Positions 1 to 7,100 of a stretch of DNA of 11,790 bases are shown one piece after another. How positions within the stretch are numbered: the first letter of the stretch is position 1; each line of letters begins with the position of its first letter. The stretch lies in contig CAMYNZ010000077.1 of NCBI GenBank assembly GCA_947259865.1, positions 1 to 11,790 of the forward strand, in the 5' to 3' direction. The notes under the pieces are model-generated. The model was not told the DNA's origin. It saw nothing but the letters and a program-made list of their open reading frames with translations, and searched no databases. Source of the DNA: an uncultured Desulfobacterales bacterium. Its GTDB lineage: Bacteria; Desulfobacterota; Desulfobacteria; Desulfobacterales; G020354645. Both the position numbers and the translations under genes were made by a program.

Positions 1-1
1 C

Positions 2-751
2 CAAGAAGCGCGTAAACATCTGCGCAAATACAATTCTTCAAATGAATCTATTTTACGTTTTTTCCGTATCAAGGACGTTAGTCCTAAACGAATTTGGATT
101 TGGGTTGCTGGCGCATTCATAGCGGTTACCCTGACCTTTTGGTTCACACGCCCGGATCCTGCAGGACCACCCCTCCGGACGCAACCGCCAGAGAAGTCCG
201 GCAGCGCAATGGTGGTAAGGAAAAATATTAAAAGGGCTGAACCGCTGTCGAGGCGGGTAAACCGGCCAGCCAAATCAAAGCAAAATACTGAAAGCCGCCC
301 CAAAACGGCTCCCTCGGCCTTAACCGCTCCAAAAGCAAAACCCAAAGCAGATCTAAAAAAAGTTGAGCGCCCTCCAAAGATTGCCGTCATCTATAAAGAA
401 AGCGCTGATATACAACCTGAACGGGAAACCGCCCCAAAACATATTTACCGTGAGAAATGGCTGTTACGGCAAAACCCCTCTTTTTACACGATTCAGATAA
501 TGGGGGGCAGAAACGAAAAGGCATTACGGAATTATGTTCAAACCAACCGCCACCGTTACCGGGGCCCCATGGCTTATTATCAAACGAAATATAAAGGAGG
601 CATTTGGTACCCGTTGCTTTACGGCATCTATCCCACCCGTGAAAAGGCTTTAGCCGTCCAACGAGCATTACCGGAAGACATCCAGAGATTGTCACCGTGG
701 ATTCGAAAATTATCGACGGTTCACAGGGCTGTCAAAGAAGGCAATAAATAA
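2..751 (+). CDS. Membrane-anchored SPOR-domain protein, DamX-like (5' end missing)
   Basis: The reading frame is open from the left edge (first full codon at base 2) to TAA at 749-751, giving 249 visible residues; the ATG at 209 is internal. Residues 1-30 are basic and lead into one membrane segment at about 31-48 (Trp-rich, IWIWVAGAFIAV). A Lys/Pro-rich, probably disordered linker follows to about 155, then a C-terminal SPOR domain at about 160-248. The end resembles E. coli DamX closely in pattern (WYPLLYGIYPTREKAL, then LPEDIQ and SPW). SPOR domains bind denuded septal peptidoglycan, so a cell-division or envelope role at the inner membrane facing the periplasm is expected. In Desulfobacterota such C-termini are often fused to an N-terminal ExeA/GspA-type AAA ATPase; the missing part may be that, but it is not visible. 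No terminator is evident in the 41 bases before the convergent flippase gene. Confidence 0.85.
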   Translation, partial: QEARKHLRKYNSSNESILRFFRIKDVSPKRIWIWVAGAFIAVTLTFWFTRPDPAGPPLRTQPPEKSGSAMVVRKNIKRAEPLSRRVNRPAKSKQNTESRPKTAPSALTAPKAKPKADLKKVERPPKIAVIYKESADIQPERETAPKHIYREKWLLRQNPSFYTIQIMGGRNEKALRNYVQTNRHRYRGPMAYYQTKYKGGIWYPLLYGIYPTREKALAVQRALPEDIQRLSPWIRKLSTVHRAVKEGNK

Positions 752-792
752 TGAACCAACTAATTTGTCAGTAAATGTGATATTAGAAAAAT

Positions 793-2370
793 TCAGTAAC
801 CCAGAAACTCTTTGAATTTGCGGATGATATTGGCCCCCGGTTCAGTTATCTCTCTAATTTTAAAAAAATATCCGGCTGCCAGTAATATTACCATAAATAA
901 GACGCCGGTGATCAGGCAGACCCACAGGCTGCCCCAAAAGGACTCGATGTCGATACCGGCTAAGAAGGTGGCCTTAAAATAGGCCAGAAATAGCCCGAGG
1001 AGACCGCTAAATACAATAATGCCGCCGTAAAATCGATACACATTACCGCTTTCTGTATTCTTGGTTCGCCTATTCCAGAGGGTATATAAAAGAACAACCT
1101 GAAAAATCGAGGAAAGTGATACCGCCAAAGCAATCCCGCCGGCACCCATCATTATCATACCGTACCAGTACAGTGGTAAGCTCAACAATACCGCCAGCGT
1201 CCCAAAAATCGCCGGGAAAAGTGTATTTTGCATAGCATAATAGCCCCGCACGACAACGGTATAGGCAGAAAGCGCAAAAGCGCCCGCTAAAAGGAAAATA
1301 AGTATCTGCGCGGTCAGTTCGGTTGCGCCGGCATCGAATTTTCCGCGTCTGAATATGACAAGAACCACTTCATAGCGAAGCACCATCAGCAGGACCGAAA
1401 AAGGAATCACCAGGGCCAGATAACGAAGGGTGCGGTTTAACAGACGGTTCAATTCCTCCAGTTTGTCATCGGCAATCAGCCGGGACATGTACGGGAATGC
1501 AGCCACTCCCACGGCCTGTCCGAATAATCCGACCACAACAAATAATATGGTCTTACTGTAAAGCAATCCGGCAATGCCCCCCGCTGGCAAAAAGGCGCCG
1601 AAAAATCTCATAAAAAACTCCATGGAAAACATCATGGTTAAGCCCAGCATAAGCGGCAGGGTCAACAAAACATATTTTTTTAAGTCCGGGTGAAAAAAAT
1701 CGAATTCCGGTTTAAACGTCATACCTGCTTTTTTTGCGCCCCACAACTGGACGGCAAAGTTGCCGAAAAATGCACCTCCCAGAACGCCCCAGGAAAATCC
1801 TTCCATACCGATTTTAGGTCCTAATACCAGGCCGCCTGATATTATACCCAGATTATAGAGCAACGGGGCCAGGGCCGGTATCACAAATTTTTCCCTGGCA
1901 AATTGAACGGCCATAAATAATCCCCCGCAAAAAAAGAAAAATTGGGCCGGCATTATAATGCGGGTCATCCTCACGATAGCGGCTTGATTCCCGGGATCGC
2001 TCCGCCCGCGGGCGATAATGTCCACTATTTCGGGAGTGAAAACAAAACAAATCACAATAAACAGTAACATCAGCAATCCAAAACAGGTCAAAATGACGGA
2101 AAAAACACGCCAACCCTCGTCGTCTCGATTTTTTGCCAGATAGGCTGAAAAAATCGGTATAAACGTCACGGATAAAAAGCCGCTCGCTAAAATATGATTT
2201 AAAACTTCGGGAATTAGAAACGCCAGCTGATAGGCATCGACTTCGCCGCTGGCACCGCTGATATAGGCAATGGCCATATCCCTGGGCAGGCCCATCAAGC
2301 GGCTCAAAAACACCGAACCCATCATTATGGCAGAAGCGATACCGACTTTTTTATACAGCAGTTGTGACAT
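793..2370 (-). CDS. murJ: MurJ/MviN-family lipid flippase (divergent)
   Basis: A 525-residue polytopic membrane protein, the usual length for MurJ (about 14 transmembrane segments), the inner-membrane flippase moving lipid II outward for peptidoglycan synthesis. The N-terminus carries the family signature: SRLMGLPRDM at 23-32, then VDAYQLAFLIPE at about 44-55, so the counterparts of E. coli R18, R24 and D39 are present as R24, R30 and D45. Other positions deviate: the E. coli R52-R53 pair aligns with N58-H59, E57 with S63, and the TM8 arginine (R270) with T274 next to K273. Membership in the MOP/MviN superfamily is secure; lipid II as the substrate is less so, and another undecaprenyl-linked or polysaccharide substrate is possible. 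The ATG at 2368-2370 places the signature at the expected depth, although no strong Shine-Dalgarno precedes it. It is divergent from the PerM-like gene and convergent with the SPOR gene. Confidence 0.88.
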   Translation of the reverse strand: MSQLLYKKVGIASAIMMGSVFLSRLMGLPRDMAIAYISGASGEVDAYQLAFLIPEVLNHILASGFLSVTFIPIFSAYLAKNRDDEGWRVFSVILTCFGLLMLLFIVICFVFTPEIVDIIARGRSDPGNQAAIVRMTRIIMPAQFFFFCGGLFMAVQFAREKFVIPALAPLLYNLGIISGGLVLGPKIGMEGFSWGVLGGAFFGNFAVQLWGAKKAGMTFKPEFDFFHPDLKKYVLLTLPLMLGLTMMFSMEFFMRFFGAFLPAGGIAGLLYSKTILFVVVGLFGQAVGVAAFPYMSRLIADDKLEELNRLLNRTLRYLALVIPFSVLLMVLRYEVVLVIFRRGKFDAGATELTAQILIFLLAGAFALSAYTVVVRGYYAMQNTLFPAIFGTLAVLLSLPLYWYGMIMMGAGGIALAVSLSSIFQVVLLYTLWNRRTKNTESGNVYRFYGGIIVFSGLLGLFLAYFKATFLAGIDIESFWGSLWVCLITGVLFMVILLAAGYFFKIREITEPGANIIRKFKEFLGY

Positions 2371-2433
2371 GGGTTAAAAAATGATAATTGTTGAGAAGTT
2401 ATATCCATAACCCGGAAAAGATGGGACAAGAAA

Positions 2434-2453
2434 GGTTCAGGGCTCAGGGTTCA
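2434..2453 (+). repeat. Three-copy heptamer tandem repeat, G-rich
   Basis: Three adjacent units: GGTTCA (2434-2439), GGGCTCA (2440-2446), GGGTTCA (2447-2453). With GGG at 2423-2425 there are four G-tracts on the plus strand, so a weak two-layer G-quadruplex is conceivable. A related array of GGG(N)YCAAC units lies at 9442-9473. Confidence 0.55.
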
Positions 2454-2468
2454 ACATTCTATATTGAG

Positions 2469-2492
2469 ATAAGGATAACTTCCTTATTTTTT
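2469..2492 (+). terminator. Low-GC hairpin followed by six T (orphan terminator-like)
   Basis: ATAAGGA (2469-2475) pairs perfectly with TCCTTAT (2481-2487) around a TAACT loop, followed directly by a T-run to 2492. The geometry is that of an intrinsic terminator on the plus strand, but only two of seven pairs are G-C, so it would be weak. No plus-strand gene lies upstream before the flippase gene, which runs the other way. It could stop antisense transcription, end a small RNA, or be chance in AT-rich DNA. Confidence 0.3.
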
Positions 2493-2730
2493 GTCACATA
2501 ACGCAAAAAAATTATTATCACGGAACTAATTTATACACCAGACGACGCCCATGGGTATAACGTGTGCCGGGTCTTATCAAAAAGATTACAAAAACGCAAA
2601 ATAACTCGTTATTATTTTTTTAAATTTTCATTTTCATTCAAACCCAAATAATGATAAGAAAAAGCGGCATCCAACTGAATATTTGAAGTCAGACGTTCAA
2701 TATGAATTAATCGGTGCACTTGCAGCCGGG

Positions 2731-2743
2731 TGCGTAACACGCA
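2731..2743 (+). other. Small hairpin upstream of the PerM-like gene
   Basis: TGCGT (2731-2735) and ACGCA (2739-2743) are perfect complements around a 3-base AAC loop. It lies 37 bases before the start codon and so probably in the 5' untranslated leader. No T-run follows, so it is not a terminator; a dyad protein site or mRNA-stability hairpin is possible, as is chance. Confidence 0.25.
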
Positions 2744-2780
2744 GTTTGTGCGGCAAGAAATTTAAGATACGAGGCGCCCT

Positions 2781-3872
2781 ATGTTTCAACTGCTACGGGA
2801 ATGGATAGACCGCTATTTTTCCGACCCCCAATTTGTGATCCTGAGTTTTTTGATTGTCCTCGGTTTTGTATTTATCTTCTGGCTGGGGGATATGCTCATC
2901 CCGGTTTTTGCGAGTATTGTCATTGCGTATTTATTAGAAGGGATGGTGGCCGCTCTTCAGCGCTGGCGTGCACCCCGCTTGGTATCAGTAGTGGTGGTAT
3001 TCCTTTTATTTATGACCTGTCTATTGGCATTGATAATTGTATTGCTGCCGAAATTGTCTCGGCAGGTGGGCCAGCTTTTGCAGGAATTGCCTGCCATGTT
3101 GGCTATGGGACAAAATCAATTAATGCTGCTGCCCGAGCGTTATCCCGATATTATTTCAGAAATCCAGATAAAGCAATTTCTGAATTTTATAAGTTCTGAA
3201 TTTACCAGCTTGCTGCAGAGGCTGCTCAGTTCTACGGTGGCCTCGGTGCGAGGATTAATCTCGGTGCTGGTATATTTGGTGCTCGTGCCTTTTTTGGTAT
3301 TCTTTTTTCTCAAAGACAAAACCAAAATTATTGAGTGGTTGTCCGGGTTCTTACCCGATCATCATAAACTGACAACTGAAGTCTGGCACGAGGTCAACCT
3401 GCAAATCGGAAACTATATTCGTGGCAAGCTCTGGGAATTGCTAATCATTTGGGGGATAAGCTGGCTAACCTTCCAACTGCTGGGGTTGCAATTTTCTATG
3501 CTGCTTTCTTTTTTTGTGGGTTTATCCGTCCTGGTACCCTATATTGGCGTGACCGTGATGTTTTTGCCAGTGATGCTTATCGCCTATTTCCAATGGGGCT
3601 GGGCCTCGGATTTTGCTTACGCGATCATTGCCTATACAGTTATACAATTGCTGGATGGCAATTTACTGGCACCGCTGCTGCTCTCTGAAGTTGTAAATCT
3701 TCATCCGGTGGCCATAATTGTGGCGGTGCTGTTGTTTGGAGGTTTGTGGGGAATTTGGGGATTATTTTTTGCGATACCGCTGGCGACACTTACACACGCC
3801 GTGATAAAAGCCTGGTTTAACACGCGAGCCGAACCAAAATCGTCCGAAGAAGTTCCGGCCGGTAATGGTTAA
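2781..3872 (+). CDS. AI-2E family transporter (PerM/YdiK/TqsA-like)
   Basis: A 363-residue, strongly hydrophobic protein with the length and layout of the AI-2E transporter family: two to three N-terminal membrane segments (about 15-75), a less hydrophobic middle (about 85-145), and C-terminal membrane segments. Family landmarks are the FASIVIAYLLEG stretch near 43-54, FFFLKDKTK near 174-182, VPYIG at 252-256, and the block from LDGNLLAP (from 291) through NLHPV to GIWGLFFAIPL. Members include TqsA (autoinducer-2 export) and Na+/H+ antiporters; the substrate cannot be read from sequence, and many members have no known one. The ATG at 2781 has GAGG at 2771-2774, about six bases upstream, as a plausible ribosome site. 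It probably forms its own transcript: 278 bases separate it from the next gene, without overlap. No obvious strong terminator follows. Confidence 0.92.
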   Translation: MFQLLREWIDRYFSDPQFVILSFLIVLGFVFIFWLGDMLIPVFASIVIAYLLEGMVAALQRWRAPRLVSVVVVFLLFMTCLLALIIVLLPKLSRQVGQLLQELPAMLAMGQNQLMLLPERYPDIISEIQIKQFLNFISSEFTSLLQRLLSSTVASVRGLISVLVYLVLVPFLVFFFLKDKTKIIEWLSGFLPDHHKLTTEVWHEVNLQIGNYIRGKLWELLIIWGISWLTFQLLGLQFSMLLSFFVGLSVLVPYIGVTVMFLPVMLIAYFQWGWASDFAYAIIAYTVIQLLDGNLLAPLLLSEVVNLHPVAIIVAVLLFGGLWGIWGLFFAIPLATLTHAVIKAWFNTRAEPKSSEEVPAGNG

Positions 3873-3948
3873 AATTCAGCGCCATTGATTTAAAACGGTG
3901 GAAAGTGTCTACCCGGGCAATCGGGACATAAAAGAATCAAAAATAACC

Positions 3949-3977
3949 TTGAATGTTGGTCAAATCTGCATTAAAGT
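3949..3977 (+). promoter_or_regulatory. Candidate sigma70-type promoter for the activase fusion
   Basis: TTGAAT (3949-3954) and TAAAGT (3972-3977) are separated by 17 bases. Each box matches the consensus at 4/6, so this is the best pair in the spacer but only moderately convincing. Transcription would begin near 3984. Confidence 0.3.
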
Positions 3978-4076
3978 ATGTCAACTCCCATACATCGTGC
4001 GTTTCAGCTACACCACCCGTCAAACTTTTAAGTTATTGAAAGACCAACCGGCAATAAACACGGAAGTGATCTCCTG

Positions 4077-4136
4077 ATGACGATTCAAAACGTTTCCTTG
4101 CTTGAAGCGCAGCGGGTGTTTTCAGATCATTATTAA
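4077..4136 (+). CDS. Possible 19-codon leader ORF ahead of the activase fusion
   Basis: ATG at 4077 opens a 19-codon frame (MTIQNVSLLEAQRVFSDHY) whose TAA at 4134-4136 ends exactly where the AAGGAGG ribosome site of the next gene begins (4137). GGAAG at 4062-4066 is a possible, rather distant, Shine-Dalgarno. A ribosome ending here would sit over the downstream start, so translational coupling is possible. There is no regulatory run of one amino acid as in classic attenuators. It may equally be a chance ORF; conservation is the only real test. Confidence 0.2.
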   Translation: MTIQNVSLLEAQRVFSDHY

Positions 4137-4143
4137 AAGGAGG
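4137..4143 (+). promoter_or_regulatory. Perfect Shine-Dalgarno that decides a TTG start
   Basis: AAGGAGG at 4137-4143 lies seven bases before TTG at 4151. This near-ideal site and spacing is the reason for choosing the rare TTG codon as the start of the 1466-residue fusion gene; the first ATPase motif begins about 15 residues later, as expected for a complete N-terminus. Confidence 0.85.
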
Positions 4144-4150
4144 GGCGACG

Positions 4151-7100
4151 TTGCAATTTAAACAATCCGACCGCAAATCCGGTACTTTCAAATCGCTTGG
4201 CATATGCCTGGGCGCATCCACCATATCGATAGTCCACCTTGAACAGGAGCTTGACGCCAACGGGCGGTCCGGAAAGGCTGTACCCCAAAATCTCCGAATC
4301 GTTAATTATCATTTGCATCCCCACGAAGGCGACCCCAAAAAGACCCTTCGCTTGGCCATAAAGGATCTTGATTTACATTCTTTTGACCGAATTGCAGCCA
4401 CCGGCAGAAAGTTCCGTTATTTTGTTAATTTGTCTTCGATTCCGGAACCCGAAGCAGTCGAATATGCCTACCAATTCGTCAAACATCAAGATATCGACAG
4501 CCCGGCGGTTGTTTCTGCCGGTGGTGAAACGTTTATGGTTTACGCATTAGACGGCTCCGGACGTATATCCAATGTGATTACCGGAAATAAATGCGCCTCC
4601 GGAACCGGTGAGTTCTTTCTTCAGCAATTGCGCCGGATGGACGTCTCACTGGATGAAGCCGCTCAATGGGCCGCCGTGGAAGAACCCCATCACGTTTCCG
4701 GCCGGTGCTCGGTTTTTTGCAAATCCGACTGCACCCATGCCACCAACAAAGGAATCCCCAAACCCCGGGTCACCGCCGGTCTCTGTAAAATGATGGCCAA
4801 CAAAATCCTGGAACTCCTGAAAAAGGTAGAAAGGCGCAACCTGATGGTAACGGGGGGCACCGCCCTCAATCGCATGATGATCGAATATCTGCGCCAGGAA
4901 ATTCCCGGGCTGATCGTTCCGGAAGAAGCGCCCTACTTCGAAGCACTGGGAGCAGCCCTGTGGGCTCTGGAGCATCCAACAAATCCCTATCCGGGCCACG
5001 AGCAGTTATTTGTTTCCGGCGCCGCCTCCTTTGATACACTACCACCCTTGCAGGACTTTATGGACCAGGTGCAGTTTAAAACCATGGAAACGGGACAAAT
5101 ACGCCCCGGTGATACGTGCATTCTGGGTCTGGATGTGGGATCCACGACAACCAAAGCCATTCTTTTACGCACAGACGACGATGCCATGTTGGCCTCGATA
5201 TACCTGCGAACCAGTGGAGATCCGGTGGGTGCCTCCCGGAATTGCTATCGTGCCCTTCTGGACCAGGTAAATAAACACGTTGACCCATCCCAAATTTCCA
5301 TCATCGGATTGGGCGTGTGCGGATCGGGTCGTCAAATCGCTGGTCTGCACGCACTTACGGATGGCGTGATCAATGAAATTATCGCCCATGCCACCGCTGC
5401 CGTATATTTTGATGCTGGTGTCGATACGATTTTTGAAATCGGCGGACAGGATGCCAAATACACCTATATCACCAACGCAGTGCCTTCTGACTATGCCATG
5501 AATGAGGCCTGTTCGGCCGGTACCGGATCGTTTTTGGAAGAATCGGCCTATGAAACCCTGGGTGTAAAAATGGAAGAGATCGCGGATGTAGCCTTGCAAG
5601 GCAAGCAGCCACCCAATTTTAACGATCAATGTGCGGCGTTTATTGCCTCGGACATCAAAAATGCCATTCATGAAGGTGTCGAACACGAGGACATTGTCGC
5701 CGGCCTGGTGTACTCGATTTGTATGAACTACTCCAACCGCGTCAAGGGTAACCGCCCCGTTGGTGATAAGGTATTTATGCAAGGCGGGGTTTGTTACAAT
5801 AAGACCGTTCCGCTAGCGATGGCCTCGCTGGTGGGCAAACCGATAATCGTTCCCCCGGAGCCCGGATTGATGGGGGCTTTTGGTGTGGCTCTCGAAGTCA
5901 AAAAAAGAATTGAAACCGGCTTGATAAATAAACAGCCATTCAGCCTGGAAACCTTGGCAAATCGCGAGGTGGCCTATGACAAAACCTTTGTTTGCAAGGG
6001 CGGCAGGGAAAAATGTGACCGGCGTTGTGAAATAGCAATGATCGAAATCGAGGGTAAGAAATATCCGTTCGGCGGTGCTTGCAACCGTTATTATAACCTG
6101 CGCCGCAATGTACGCTACGATGTGGAAAAGTTGGATTTAGTGCGCCTGCGCCAAAAACTTATCTTCGAAAAATATGGGGTTAAAACACCGCAAGAAATCG
6201 GATATAAACGCAAGGGGGCCGTTGGGTTCAATCGCAGTTTCCTGGTCAACAACTACTATCCCCTGTATTCCAACTTTTTCGCCGCACTGGGATACGAAGT
6301 GGTCTTACCCGATGTTGCCTCTCAAGAGGGTATCGACCAGAGAAATGCTGCCTTTTGTTATCCGGCAGAACTGGCTCACGGCTTTTTTTACCAATTGTTA
6401 GAATCTGAAAATCAACTGGATTTTCTGTTCCTGCCTCATTTCAAAGCCGTGCCGAATCTGGATGATAATGGCGCTTCTCAATCCCAGGTATGTCCTCTGG
6501 TTCAGGGCGAAACCTTTTTTCTGCAAACTACCTTTCGTAAAAAAATCGCCCAAATTGCGCAAAAAGGAACCAAGGTACTAGCACCGCTGCTGAATCTAAC
6601 CGAGGGGTTGGACAATGCCAGAGACCCTTTAATCAAGACCGCCAAACAAATGGGGATAGGCCGCAAAGCGGCTGAAAAGGCTTTTGAAAAGGCATTGCAG
6701 CAGCAAGAAAACTGCTTTGCTGAGATGAAGAAGATCGGTCAACACGTTCTTTCAGAATTGGAGTCGGACCCGGAAAAATTTGCCGTGGTAATTTTTTCCA
6801 GACCTTATAATGGTTTGGTGGAGGAAGCCCACATGGGAATTCCCCACAAGTTCGCTTCCAGAGGCATTCTTGCCATACCATTGGACTTCCTGCCATTTGA
6901 TGAAGAGCGGTCCAAGCGGCATATGTATTGGGGTATGGGAAAGCTAATTATGAAAGCCGGTCGCCTGGTCATGCGCCATCCGCAACTATTTGGAACATAT
7001 ATAACCAATTTCTCCTGCGGCCCCGATTCTTTTGTCATCGGATTTTTCAGAGAAATTATGGGTCGCAAACCCTCTTTAACCCTCGAACTGGACAGCCATA

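Larger units (their letters stand above)
2371..2780. other. Divergent intergenic region, 410 bases
   Basis: AT-rich spacer between the divergent flippase and PerM-like genes; it must hold both promoters. I see no ORF worth calling. It contains a GGGYTCA-type tandem repeat (2434-2453), a perfect 7-bp hairpin with a T-run (2469-2492), an 8-base palindrome CCCATGGG at about 2549-2556, a T-rich stretch around 2610-2635, and a small TGCGT/ACGCA hairpin (2731-2743). A weak sigma70-like pair for the plus-strand gene is TTGAAG (2683-2688) and ATTAAT (2706-2711), 17 bases apart, with 4/6 matches at both boxes. No convincing minus-strand promoter was found. Confidence 0.6.
3873..4150 (+). other. Spacer/leader upstream of the activase fusion gene
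   Basis: 278 bases between two plus-strand genes. A weak CCCG/CGGG inverted repeat lies near 3912-3925, with no T-run, so no clear terminator for the PerM-like gene. The second half holds a candidate promoter, a possible 19-codon leader ORF and a very strong Shine-Dalgarno, described separately. If the candidate promoter is real, the 5' untranslated leader is about 165 bases, long enough for leader regulation, although I recognise no known riboswitch. Confidence 0.4.

Noticed and set aside
387..695. 102-codon minus-strand open frame opposite the SPOR gene
   Set aside because: It is fully antisense to a well-supported SPOR domain and shows no domain, ribosome site or family resemblance.
209..751. 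ATG at 209 as the start of a complete 180-residue protein
   Set aside because: The same frame is open to the left edge and encodes the membrane segment that SPOR proteins of this type need, so the ATG is internal to a truncated gene.
2434..2453. Heptamer array as part of a CRISPR
   Set aside because: Units are adjacent, 6-7 bases long and without spacers; no cas genes are present.
4646..4999. 117-codon minus-strand frame within the fusion gene
   Set aside because: It is antisense to activase domain A motifs; no independent coding evidence.
5165..5782. 205-codon minus-strand open frame inside the activase fusion gene
   Set aside because: It lies antisense to the conserved GGQD/NEAC motifs of ATPase domain B, and its translation resembles no protein family I know; it is a shadow of the real gene's codon bias.
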